Positions 19,223 through 26,815 of a stretch of DNA of 64,000 nucleotides are shown here, piece after piece. Location of the stretch: assembly GCF_029892515.1 (NCBI RefSeq), contig NZ_JARXVF010000009.1:62001-126000 (forward strand). The letters run 5' to 3'. Every line of letters starts with the position of its first letter. Positions within the stretch are counted from its first letter, which is position 1. Origin of the DNA: Pseudaminobacter soli (ex Li et al. 2025) (lineage in GTDB: Bacteria; Pseudomonadota; Alphaproteobacteria; Rhizobiales; Rhizobiaceae). The notes under the pieces were generated by a model that saw nothing but the letters and a program-made list of their open reading frames with translations, searched no databases and had not been told where the DNA came from. The position numbers and the translations under genes were made by a program.

Positions 19223-19477
19223 ATGGCTTTGAGCATCAAGGATCCCGAGACCGAGCGCCTTGCCCGCAGCCTCGCGGAACGAACAGGCGAAACCATCACG
19301 GTCGCCACGCGACGGGCGCTCGAGGAGCGGCTGCGGCGTCTCGGCTCCGACGCGCGCAAGGCCGCGCTGCTCGAAGATCTGGCCGGCAGCCGCCGGCGCT
19401 GGAGCGCCATGTCCGTTCTCGACACGCGCAGCGCCGACGACATTCTTGGCTATGACGAGAACGGCTTGCCAGTCTGA
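19223..19477 (+). CDS. VapB-type antitoxin, Rv0623/PSK family
   Basis: Antitoxin of a type II toxin-antitoxin pair; it neutralises the PIN toxin and represses the operon. The 84-residue protein opens with MALSIKDPETERLARSLAERTGET, the DNA-binding ribbon-helix-helix-like region of this family. It continues with a basic middle and ends in the acidic toxin-embracing tail SADDILGYDENGLPV. ATG 19223 is preferred over longer starts that reach into the IS30 remnant. Its TGA overlaps the toxin ATG (TGATG), the usual coupling. Confidence 0.85.
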   Translation: MALSIKDPETERLARSLAERTGETITVATRRALEERLRRLGSDARKAALLEDLAGSRRRWSAMSVLDTRSADDILGYDENGLPV

Positions 19478-19881
19478 TGGTCATCGACACATCTGCGATT
19501 GTCGCGATCGCCCAGAACGAGCCCGAAGCGCCGACCTTCGAACAACTGATCGCCGACGATCCCGTGCGTCTGATCTCGGCCGCCACCGTGCTGGAAGCAG
19601 CCATGGTGCTGGAGACGCGCTTTGGCGAACCCGGTGGGGTCGAACTCGACTTGTGGCTGGCAAGGGCGAACGTCGACATTGTCGCGGTCGAGGTCGAACA
19701 CGCTGATCAGGCACGTCGCGCCTGGCGCCGATATGGCAAGGGCCGTCATCCGGCAGGCCTGAACTATGCCGACTGCTTCTCCTACGCACTTGCCAAGCTG
19801 ACCGATGAACCCCTGCTGTTCAAGGGCAACGATTTTTCCCAGACCGACATCCATGCGGCGTTGTCTGCCAACGCAGATTGA
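19477..19881 (+). CDS. vapC: VapC-type PIN-domain ribonuclease toxin
   Basis: Magnesium-dependent ribonuclease that halts translation when freed from its antitoxin. The PIN acidic residues are visible: D in MVIDTSAI (residue 4), E near SAATVLEAAMV (about 40), D in LNYADCFSYALA (about 97) and D in LLFKGNDFSQTD (about 117). The 134-residue length is normal. It looks intact and probably active, lying between decayed transposase and integrase scraps, where such modules often stabilise mobile DNA. Confidence 0.9.
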   Translation: MVIDTSAIVAIAQNEPEAPTFEQLIADDPVRLISAATVLEAAMVLETRFGEPGGVELDLWLARANVDIVAVEVEHADQARRAWRRYGKGRHPAGLNYADCFSYALAKLTDEPLLFKGNDFSQTDIHAALSANAD

Positions 19882-19997
19882 AGAGGCCGATAGACTGCGT
19901 GGGAACAGCGGAGACAACGACCCTCCCGACCTCATCGACGTCGTGATGGAAATGGGGCAGCCGCCGGCATAACGCGAAAATATCCCCTCCCCCGCCC

Positions 19998-20310
19998 TGC
20001 CGGTCTCGACGTGCGACCGGGAACGGCTTCCCGGGTATCTCGAAGGCCTTGCCGTGCGGGCGCGGGGCTATGTCGAAGCCGCAAGCTCGGCCAACACGAG
20101 CCGCGCCTACGCGGCCGACTGGAAGCACTTTTCCGGCTGGTGCGGCCGCCAAGGCTTGGACTTGTTGCCGCCCTCTCCTCGGATGGCCTGCCTCCGGAAC
20201 CGTGACCGGTGACAAGAAAGCAAATTCCGGCCGCACCATCGAGCGACAGTTATCGTCCCTCCCGTGGAACTGTGCGCAGCGCGGCCACCGCGACGCTGTA
20301 TAGCGAGCTG
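19998..20310 (+). pseudogene. Tyrosine site-specific integrase, frameshifted N-terminal remnant
   Basis: One frame encodes YVEAASSANTSRAYAADWKHFSGWC followed by RQGLDLLPP, the SAM-like N-terminal (core DNA-binding) domain of phage-type integrases. After about 20200 another frame continues with SGRTIERQLSSLPWNCAQRGH, matching the next part of the same domain. The frame change and the lack of the catalytic Arg-His-Arg-Tyr domain make it a dead gene. It lies just left of the first 45-base direct repeat. Confidence 0.7.
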
Positions 20311-20366
20311 GGCACGCTCATCAACTGGGTTGCGCGCCACACACTAGGAGCAAGCCGCCAAACAAG

Positions 20367-20406
20367 AACACTCCCGGCGGGGTTCGCGCGGGAGTGTTGT
20401 TATTTT
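20367..20406 (+). terminator. Rho-independent terminator-like hairpin
   Basis: A perfect 10-bp stem AACACTCCCG / CGGGAGTGTT (20367-20376 with 20389-20398) encloses a 12-base loop and is followed by GTTATTTT. It could end plus-strand transcription leaving the VapBC and integrase stretch. Confidence 0.65.
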
Positions 20407-20449
20407 GGTTGCGGGGGCACGCAACCACCGATACCGACATTTGCTTCAG
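20405..20449 (+). repeat. 45-base direct repeat, left copy
   Basis: Forty-four of 45 bases match the copy at 30594-30638. The first 22 bases form a hairpin, GGTTGCG-GGGGCA-CGCAACC, followed by ACCGATACCGACATTTGCTT and more. Weaker similarity continues for about 35 bases to the right. It abuts the integrase remnant and the terminator. It could be a recombination or attachment site, or a member of a dispersed intergenic palindrome family. Confidence 0.8.
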
Positions 20450-20482
20450 ATTGCAGTTTGATACGAAATCGCTCCAAGTTCC

Positions 20483-21823
20483 CTAGGATTGCTTGCTCGC
20501 ATCGGACTTACAGACTTGCCGTGGATGGATGGCTGGATATTCCGAAGCCCCTGCACTCTCACGAGCACGGTGTGCGACATCCGCGCGATCACTTCCGGTT
20601 TCTGATGTGCAGGTGTCATTCTGGCCCCGTTTCGTCACGGGAGAGAAGTCCCCGGCCCTCCACCGCGGCCATTGGCCGATGGTCGCAGCGCGAAGAAGCC
20701 ACTCGACAGGTCCGTAACTGAAACGCCGAAGCCACCAGCGGCTCGCCAGAAGCTGAGCGCCAAAGACAACGACGGCCACGACCAACGTCTCTGCAAGAGA
20801 GAGCTGGCCGATCAAACCGAGACCATAGCCGTGGAAGATTAGGGCGCACACAGTTGATTGCATTAGGTAGTTGGACAGCGCCATGCGACCGGCGCTTGCC
20901 AGGTAATCGCGCCAACGGATGATGCGACTGGAATCGAACATCGTCAGCATCGCGGCGATCATGGCTGCCGTGAGGAATGGCGACGTAAGGATGGAAAGCG
21001 CGAGACCCGCCGTTTCGAGCGACGTGCCGCGGGCGAACTGTGTCGCGGAGGCGTAAACAAAGCCGCCAGGTAGGCCGACGATCAATCCCCACAACGCGGC
21101 ACGGCTGAGATAAGGCCGATAGCAATCAGGGTTTTCCAGCAGCTTTCGATGTCCGAAAACGAAACCGATAAGGAACATCGCAAGGGCACAGGGCGCCTGA
21201 AGCAGCAACAGCATCGGCAGGAATGACTGGAGGTCCGCCAGATGCTGGATCATAACGGAGACAGGAGTTCCCCGGTAGGCTGCGAGCGCCGCTTGCGCGT
21301 GTTGCATCACCAATCCACTATCGTCCCGCCCCGGCTCATTCCATTGGAGAAACGCCAGAACGAACCAAAGCGCCGTCGTCACGACAACAAGCGTGGTCGC
21401 AAAACGAATCTTTGTTTCGTCGCTCAGGTTCCTCAACGCGAGCAGTAGCAAGCCGAGAACGGCGTAGGTCGTGAGGATGTCGCCATGGAACAGAACGATT
21501 GCGTGAATGACGCCGATTAGGAACAAACCCGCCTGTCGGCGCAACATACGCGGCAGAAAGGCCGTGCCAGCCTTTTGGGCCGATTGCATTTGAAGCGTGA
21601 CGCTGTAGCCGAACAGGAAAGAGAACAGCAGGTAGAACTTCAGTTCGAAGACTGCGGAGATCAGAATGGCCAGACCAGCATCGAGCGGCGACCGCCCACC
21701 AAGCGGCAAAATATCGGTGCCGTAATAGACCGACGAAAAAGCGAGGATGTTGACCACCAATATCCCGAACAAGGCAAATCCGCGCAGCGCGTCGATATTG
21801 GTGATGCGATCAGTGTCATGCAT
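20483..21823 (-). CDS. DUF418-family polytopic membrane protein (YeiB-like)
   Basis: Integral membrane protein with about ten hydrophobic segments. The family N-terminus RITNIDALRGFALFGILVVN and a C-terminal DUF418 block (ALSNYLMQSTVCALIF, then SYGPVEWLLRAATIG) are clear. These proteins are thought to be transporters or membrane acyltransferase relatives; no substrate is established. ATG 21823 fits the family start, and 29 further in-frame codons upstream overlap tetR. The last 45 or so residues beyond the domain are polar and unusual. The gene overlaps the tetR stop by 8 bases, so the two are co-transcribed and the regulator probably controls it. Confidence 0.83.
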   Translation of the reverse strand: MHDTDRITNIDALRGFALFGILVVNILAFSSVYYGTDILPLGGRSPLDAGLAILISAVFELKFYLLFSFLFGYSVTLQMQSAQKAGTAFLPRMLRRQAGLFLIGVIHAIVLFHGDILTTYAVLGLLLLALRNLSDETKIRFATTLVVVTTALWFVLAFLQWNEPGRDDSGLVMQHAQAALAAYRGTPVSVMIQHLADLQSFLPMLLLLQAPCALAMFLIGFVFGHRKLLENPDCYRPYLSRAALWGLIVGLPGGFVYASATQFARGTSLETAGLALSILTSPFLTAAMIAAMLTMFDSSRIIRWRDYLASAGRMALSNYLMQSTVCALIFHGYGLGLIGQLSLAETLVVAVVVFGAQLLASRWWLRRFSYGPVEWLLRAATIGQWPRWRAGDFSPVTKRGQNDTCTSETGSDRADVAHRARESAGASEYPAIHPRQVCKSDASKQS

Positions 21824-22430
21824 GGGCGTTTTCCCGGCCGATGCGAAGAACGCTGCGCAAGATGGTCTGAAGCGACGCGCGTTCCTCGGCTGGGTCGAAG
21901 GCGGCATCAACCGATACGCGGCTGAAAATCCCGTCGATCATGACCATGAGAAACCTGACGGCATGCCCCACCGGCACAACTGGCTTGACCTGACCGCGTG
22001 AGGTCGCCTCGGTTAGAAGCGCCGTCAGACCCTCCGCCAAAAGTCTGTCACCTTTCGCATTCAGTGCGCCAACGTCTTCATCCCGGGCGGCTTCTGCGGC
22101 GATCTCCAGTATCAGCCGCCTCTCTTCCGCGTCGCTGGCCAAATGCAAGATGACATCGAAGAAATCCGACAAGGCCGCAGACAGGTCCGGCTGCTCCAGC
22201 AGATTCCCGAAATAGTCGGTCGTCTGGCGTGCCTGATCCTCGACGACAGCGAGAATGATCGCTTTCTTGTTCGGGAAGTAGTGGAACAGCTTGCCGGAAC
22301 TCGTGCCAGCCTCTGCGCAGATCGCCTCGGTGCTTGTCTTGTGAAACCCGTTCCTCGCAAAGCAGGTCTTGGCGGCACTGAGAATGACCTGCCGCTGGGC
22401 GGCGTGTTTATCCGGATCGACGGTACGCAT
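21816..22430 (-). CDS. TetR/AcrR-family transcriptional regulator
   Basis: The N-terminal helix-turn-helix (about residues 12-58) reads ILSAAKTCFARNGFHKTSTEAICAEAGTSSG with the family tail KLFHYFPNKKAII. The remaining 140 residues form the helical ligand-binding domain. The 204-residue length is typical. It is the first gene of a two-gene unit with the DUF418 membrane protein. The AT-rich region upstream (22441-22475) contains TTATTA/TAATAA elements around GCGCG and may hold an autoregulatory operator. The ligand is unknown. Confidence 0.88.
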   Translation of the reverse strand: MRTVDPDKHAAQRQVILSAAKTCFARNGFHKTSTEAICAEAGTSSGKLFHYFPNKKAIILAVVEDQARQTTDYFGNLLEQPDLSAALSDFFDVILHLASDAEERRLILEIAAEAARDEDVGALNAKGDRLLAEGLTALLTEATSRGQVKPVVPVGHAVRFLMVMIDGIFSRVSVDAAFDPAEERASLQTILRSVLRIGRENAHA

Positions 22431-22563
22431 AGGAAACCTATTTAATAACGCGCGTACTCTGTTTATTATTTGAAGCGACCAACTCCGTCAAGGTGTATGG
22501 GCCGCTCCGATGGCCTCCAGAGCGCCCCGGCTTTAACTCCGGCTGTGGCAGTCAGAGCCCGGG

Positions 22564-22930
22564 ACTCTTCACGTGTATTGGCCGCATAGAATGGCTGGCC
22601 AGTGAGTCCGACATCGATAGAGCGACATCCGTATCTGGGAGCGGGCCGGGTTTCATATTCGCGATCGCCGAGGACCTCATCGAGGCTGCCAAAGCAGAAG
22701 GACTTTCACCAGAAGTCGCTGACACGCTGGTACGCCAAACGCTGTTCGGCTCGGCGATGCTACTTGCTTCGACGACAAAATCGGCAGCAAGTCTGAAGGT
22801 TGCGGTGCCCAGCTCGAAAGGCACCACCGAAGCCGGTTTGTCGGTTCTTCGGCACGAAAACACGCTTGCGCGGTTGCTATGTCAGACCGTCCGAGCTGCT
22901 CATCAGCGGGCACGTGAACTTGGCTGCTAA
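22564..22930 (+). pseudogene. proC: Pyrroline-5-carboxylate reductase, 5'-truncated
   Basis: The frame encodes only the C-terminal dimerisation domain of ProC: LFTCIGRIEWL, then SVSGSGPGFIFAIAEDLIEA, then QTLFGSAMLLA and GTTEAGLSVLRHENTL. The N-terminal NADP-binding Rossmann half is missing; the sequence to its left does not match the family. The usual TSPGGTT motif reads PSSKGTT, suggesting drift. Expression is not expected. Confidence 0.8.
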
Positions 22931-23030
22931 GGCATCGTCGTCAATCGTTCCGCCTCGAGCCACACCGACAAGCGCGCTCGGGTTGCTCCAGTGGTACACC
23001 GAAGCCTGAATACGCATACTCAGACTGCAT

Positions 23031-24329
23031 CTATGCGCATACGCGCAGAATCAAGTGAATCCCTTTCTCCATGTCTTCTGGGGCAATCGAGCGCAGTCGC
23101 ACGGCAAGAGCATTCGGCTTTTGAGGTGCAATAGTGAACGGCTCGCTACTCACTGCGTCGATTCCCTCGCTTCGCAGTTCGGAGGCGATCTCTTCGCAGC
23201 GATACCCACGGCCAACGGGAAGCCAGAGACACCAGCCGGCGGCCGAAGGGCTGAGACCCTGCAATCCGCTCTTTGAAATATGGTCCCAAACCAACTCGGC
23301 GTGATCGGTCTGCGCGACCTGGATCGATCGGACGATCCCGCCCTCGAGCCAAAGCCGGATCAGCTCGCAAATCAGAGGCGGTGCAGCGAGCCCCCACGAC
23401 AGTGCGGTCTTCTCCAACCCACCGCCTTGAGGCTGGGGAGCGACCACGTAGCCAAATCGCAGGCCATCGCCCAGCAGACCGGACAAGCTACCGATGGCCC
23501 AGGTGCGCTCGGGAGCAAGATCGCACAGCGCAGGCGGCGCACCGCTTACCAAGTGATTGTAGGTGACGTCCTCGAACAACGTGACGTCATGGGCTCGCGC
23601 TAGCTCCACGATCTCGCGGCGGCGCTGTATTGGCATCACCCATCCCAGAGGAAGATGCGCGGTGGGAATGGTGTGAATCGCAGAAACCCGCTTTTTGCTC
23701 AGCAACTCCTCGAGGTGAGATGGAATCGGACCATTCAGGTCAAATGGCAACGGCTCAAGTTCCAAGCCAAGTTGACTAGCGACGAGCTTCAAACCGGGAT
23801 AGGTCGCCGCGTCGACCGCGACCCGTTGTCCACGCGCCAACCCCGCCGAGAGAATTGCCAAGCGCATAGCCGCAAGTCCGCCGTTCGTCGCGAATATGCG
23901 GCTAGGAACGACATCCAATCCCTGTGCGGCCAGATAGTGCGAGAGTGCTCGCCGAAGCACGAGGTTTCCCAGTGGACTGATTTGCGCAGTCAAGCGTTCG
24001 ACGTTCGGCAGCGCCGAAACCGCCTTCAGTGCCGTCCGAAGATTCTGGGGGGTGATTCCTTCAGCCAAGCGAGCTTTGGCCGTATAGCGTACCTCTGCCG
24101 ATAGCGGGCCTAGCTCCCTGGGCCTCTCACGAACAAAAGTGCCTCGCCCGACCTCGCCTGTCACGAGCCCCTGAAGCCGGAGGTCTCCATACACCCTTGC
24201 CGCAGTGCTGTGACCGATGCCCCGTTGCCTTGCAAATTCACGTATCGGTGGCAATGCAAAACCTGACGGGAAGCGACCTTCCCGGATGGCCGTAGCCAGT
24301 TCGGCAGCCAGGCGTTCGTAGATCTTCAT
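23031..24329 (-). CDS. MocR-type regulator: GntR winged helix fused to an aminotransferase-like domain
   Basis: An N-terminal winged helix (FALPPIREFARQRGIGHSTAARVYGDL) is followed by a linker and a fold-type I aminotransferase-like effector domain from about residue 85. The segment that normally carries the PLP lysine (T-F-S-K in relatives) reads GSLSGLLGDGLRFGY, with Gly at about residue 284 instead of Lys. The protein therefore may bind another ligand or PLP non-covalently. ATG 24329 is favoured over GTG 24347. The gene is divergent from a TSUP transporter, and the 8-bp palindrome between them is a likely operator. Confidence 0.85.
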   Translation of the reverse strand: MKIYERLAAELATAIREGRFPSGFALPPIREFARQRGIGHSTAARVYGDLRLQGLVTGEVGRGTFVRERPRELGPLSAEVRYTAKARLAEGITPQNLRTALKAVSALPNVERLTAQISPLGNLVLRRALSHYLAAQGLDVVPSRIFATNGGLAAMRLAILSAGLARGQRVAVDAATYPGLKLVASQLGLELEPLPFDLNGPIPSHLEELLSKKRVSAIHTIPTAHLPLGWVMPIQRRREIVELARAHDVTLFEDVTYNHLVSGAPPALCDLAPERTWAIGSLSGLLGDGLRFGYVVAPQPQGGGLEKTALSWGLAAPPLICELIRLWLEGGIVRSIQVAQTDHAELVWDHISKSGLQGLSPSAAGWCLWLPVGRGYRCEEIASELRSEGIDAVSSEPFTIAPQKPNALAVRLRSIAPEDMEKGIHLILRVCA

Positions 24330-24358
24330 GACTTGAGGTTCGCACACTCATTGTTCTC

Positions 24359-24380
24359 AATACAATTGATGGATTGTATT
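24359..24380. promoter_or_regulatory. Perfect inverted repeat, likely MocR operator
   Basis: AATACAAT, six bases (TGATGG), then ATTGTATT: a perfect 8-bp dyad in the 95-base divergent region between the MocR-type gene and the TSUP gene. Its position about 30 bases upstream of the regulator start and 45 bases upstream of the transporter start suits control of both. Confidence 0.6.
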
Positions 24381-24424
24381 TAGATAGTTTGCAATGCTTC
24401 CCGAGGATCACCTCGGAGCAAGCA

Positions 24425-25180
24425 ATGGGTTTCGTCACGCAACAGCAGCTAGTTATGTTCCTGCTCGGCCTGCCGTGTGGCATCGTTGCCGTGACGGCAG
24501 GAGGCGGGGTAACACTCGGCATTCCCTTGTTGATGCTCGTAGGAACAGCGGCAGACAGCAGCGTTATTGCTGTCAAAGTGGCGCTCTGGGGAGCGTTTTT
24601 GACCGGTTCGTTAACTCATGCCCGCAGGCTGCCAGAAGCAGCGGTCGCAATACCTTGGTGGTTGTGGCCGATGTGTTTGGTAGGAGCGATATTCGGCTCC
24701 CAATTACTCACTGTTATCGACCCTGCCAAATTGCGCGGTCTCGTTCTCACGCTCCTGATCGCGTCGATCATTGGCACAGTCTGGGCAACGTGGAGCAATA
24801 AGAAGGTCAATGCCGCGCCAAGTCGCTTTCAAAAGGTGGCTGGTTTTCTCATTGTTCTGGTGTTGGCTGTCTATTCTGGCTTCTTTGGCGCGGGATATGG
24901 GGTCTTCTTGATTTGGGCCTTGGTAACCCTTCACGGCCATTCGCCGTCCACGGCGGCTGCACTCGGAACGCGTTTGAGCCTGATCATATCAAGCGCATCG
25001 GTCGCAGTGTTCGTTGGGCGCGGCGTCGTGCCATGGACAATCACCGTTCCCCTTGCCCTCGGTTGCGCAATCGGTGGCGCACTTGGCGCGCGCGCCGTCA
25101 CGCTGTTCGGCGATAACTTGATTAGAGTGGCCATGTGGATCGTTAGCATACTAGCCGCAGCAAAACTGCTCGTTCCATAG
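24425..25180 (+). CDS. TSUP (TauE/SafE) family membrane transporter
   Basis: Eight-helix membrane protein of about 251 residues. The family exports or imports sulfite, sulfoacetate, taurine-derived anions or other organic anions. Two related halves are visible: the N-terminal GIVAVTAGGGVTLGIPLLML and the internal SGFFGAGYGVFLIWALV. ATG 24425 sits at the expected start; an earlier in-frame ATG would cross the operator. It is divergent from, and presumably regulated by, the MocR-type protein. The substrate cannot be assigned. Confidence 0.85.
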   Translation: MGFVTQQQLVMFLLGLPCGIVAVTAGGGVTLGIPLLMLVGTAADSSVIAVKVALWGAFLTGSLTHARRLPEAAVAIPWWLWPMCLVGAIFGSQLLTVIDPAKLRGLVLTLLIASIIGTVWATWSNKKVNAAPSRFQKVAGFLIVLVLAVYSGFFGAGYGVFLIWALVTLHGHSPSTAAALGTRLSLIISSASVAVFVGRGVVPWTITVPLALGCAIGGALGARAVTLFGDNLIRVAMWIVSILAAAKLLVP

Positions 25181-25192
25181 ACTTCACAGAAC

Positions 25193-26386
25193 ATGACGCC
25201 CCACAGCTTTGCGATGCAGAACATGACCAACATTCAGGCCGAGAGCCTCTCAACCTCACTCGTTCGGCTTCTCGCTATCGCCGCAGGCGCGGCCGTCGCA
25301 AACAGCTATTACAATCAGGCTTTCATCGGCCATCTTAGTGCCGATTTCGGGCTGGTCAGTGGAGGTGCGGCCGTCGTGCCAATGCTAACCCAAGCCGGTA
25401 ATGCGCTCGGCGTCCTGTTCCTCGCTCCGCTTGGCGATCGGCTGGAACGCAAGTCGCTCATTGTCACCACGATTGCGGCGCTTGTGATGTCGCTGATCGG
25501 TGCTGCCTTGTCTCAGGGCTTTGTCTGGCTCGCGGTCGCCAGTCTCGCGGTCGGCCTCTTCGCGACAGTCGCACAACAGATCGTGCCGCTGGCCGTGCAT
25601 CTGGCTCCGCCTGCGGAACGTGGCAGGATTCTCGGCAAGGTGACCGGCGGAATCTTGATCGGGATTCTGTTGGCGCGAACGGTCAGCGGGACGCTTTCAG
25701 ATCTGTGGGGCTGGCCCTATGTCTTCTGGTTCGCGGCGGCACTCATGACGATAATCGGCATCGCATTGGCGCGTTGGCTGCCGCGTGCCGAGCCGACAAC
25801 CGATCTGAGCTATCCCCGGCTGATCGGCTCGCTATGGAGTCTGGTGCGCACACATGAGGTGCTCCGGAAGGCTATTGCGGTGCAATTCCTGATCTTCGCG
25901 GCCTTTATCGCTTTCTGGTCGAACCTTGCCCTTCTGCTGTCCGGCCCGGCCTATCAACTCGGCGGAACGGCAGTCGGACTTCTGGCCCTAGTCGGCGTCG
26001 CCGGCGCACTTGCCGCACCGATCGCCGGTGGCTTGGCGGATCGGCGTGGTCCGGCTGCTGTTGTCTCGGTCGGAGCTGCCCTCATCGTCGTGGCCTTCGG
26101 CATCTTCGCCCTGTGGCAAGGATCTATTGTCGGGCTGGTGGTCGGCATCCTCATCCTTGATCTGGCTGTGCAATCCTCGCAAGTTGCCAATCAGGCCCGC
26201 GTCTATGCGCTGGATCCCACGGCCCGAAGCCGGCTTAACACCGTCTTCATGGCGACAATGCTTGCCGGGGGTGCGGTCGGGGCCGGCATTGGTGGTGCGG
26301 CGTATGCCGCCTGGGGCTGGGCCGGAACATGTACATTCGGCGCAATCTCAGCCGGGATCGCTTTGCTTCTGTCGCAGAAATCCTAG
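25193..26386 (+). CDS. Major facilitator superfamily transporter
   Basis: Twelve hydrophobic segments in 397 residues, with the MFS motif A between helices 2 and 3 (APLGDRLERKSLI) and a mirrored ADRRGPAAVV in the second half. Helix 1 contains NSYYNQAFIGHL, a feature of the drug/arabinose-type efflux branch. It follows the TSUP gene by only 12 bases and is likely co-transcribed with it. Later starts at 25214 and 25223 are possible. The function is probably export of a small molecule; which one is unknown. Confidence 0.82.
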   Translation: MTPHSFAMQNMTNIQAESLSTSLVRLLAIAAGAAVANSYYNQAFIGHLSADFGLVSGGAAVVPMLTQAGNALGVLFLAPLGDRLERKSLIVTTIAALVMSLIGAALSQGFVWLAVASLAVGLFATVAQQIVPLAVHLAPPAERGRILGKVTGGILIGILLARTVSGTLSDLWGWPYVFWFAAALMTIIGIALARWLPRAEPTTDLSYPRLIGSLWSLVRTHEVLRKAIAVQFLIFAAFIAFWSNLALLLSGPAYQLGGTAVGLLALVGVAGALAAPIAGGLADRRGPAAVVSVGAALIVVAFGIFALWQGSIVGLVVGILILDLAVQSSQVANQARVYALDPTARSRLNTVFMATMLAGGAVGAGIGGAAYAAWGWAGTCTFGAISAGIALLLSQKS

Positions 26387-26477
26387 TGAAAAAGTCAACG
26401 TAGGCAGTTTCAGTCCCGCAGAAGCTCGTGCGGTCATCGGCGGTGATTGGGGAATTATCTCGCAGATTATAGCGTAG

Positions 26478-26708
26478 TCAGCGGCAAATGGCGGACCGGG
26501 CGGGATTAGAACGCATATGCCGAATTAATCGCCCGTCCTCGGATGTCATACCGACCGCATCACCCTCCCCGATTTCAAGTTCGACCGAATCTGTCGCGAT
26601 CCATTTCGCCAGCAATTCCGCGGCAGCGCCAACGTCCTGCGGTTTTCGCAGCGCGCACTCCCAGATCGTCGCAACGCGCCAGCCGGCGTCGAGCAGCGTA
26701 ATTCTCAC
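26478..26708 (-). pseudogene. Very short patch repair endonuclease (Vsr), C-terminal remnant
   Basis: The frame starts with LLDAGWRVATIWECALRKP, which matches the conserved C-terminal GWRV-x-x-IWEC block of Vsr T/G mismatch endonucleases. About 60 further residues follow that could be its tail. The N-terminal catalytic part is not encoded upstream in any frame. No DNA methyltransferase partner is present in the window. The match is short but characteristic. Confidence 0.6.
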
Positions 26709-26815
26709 GGACTAGGGTGGTGGGCGAAACGGCGGGCAAAGTATGCCTTACCCGCCTAATCGGCCACCGGAACCAGCACATTGCTCTCCTGGAACAAAAG
26801 CAATGCGCCCCTTGC

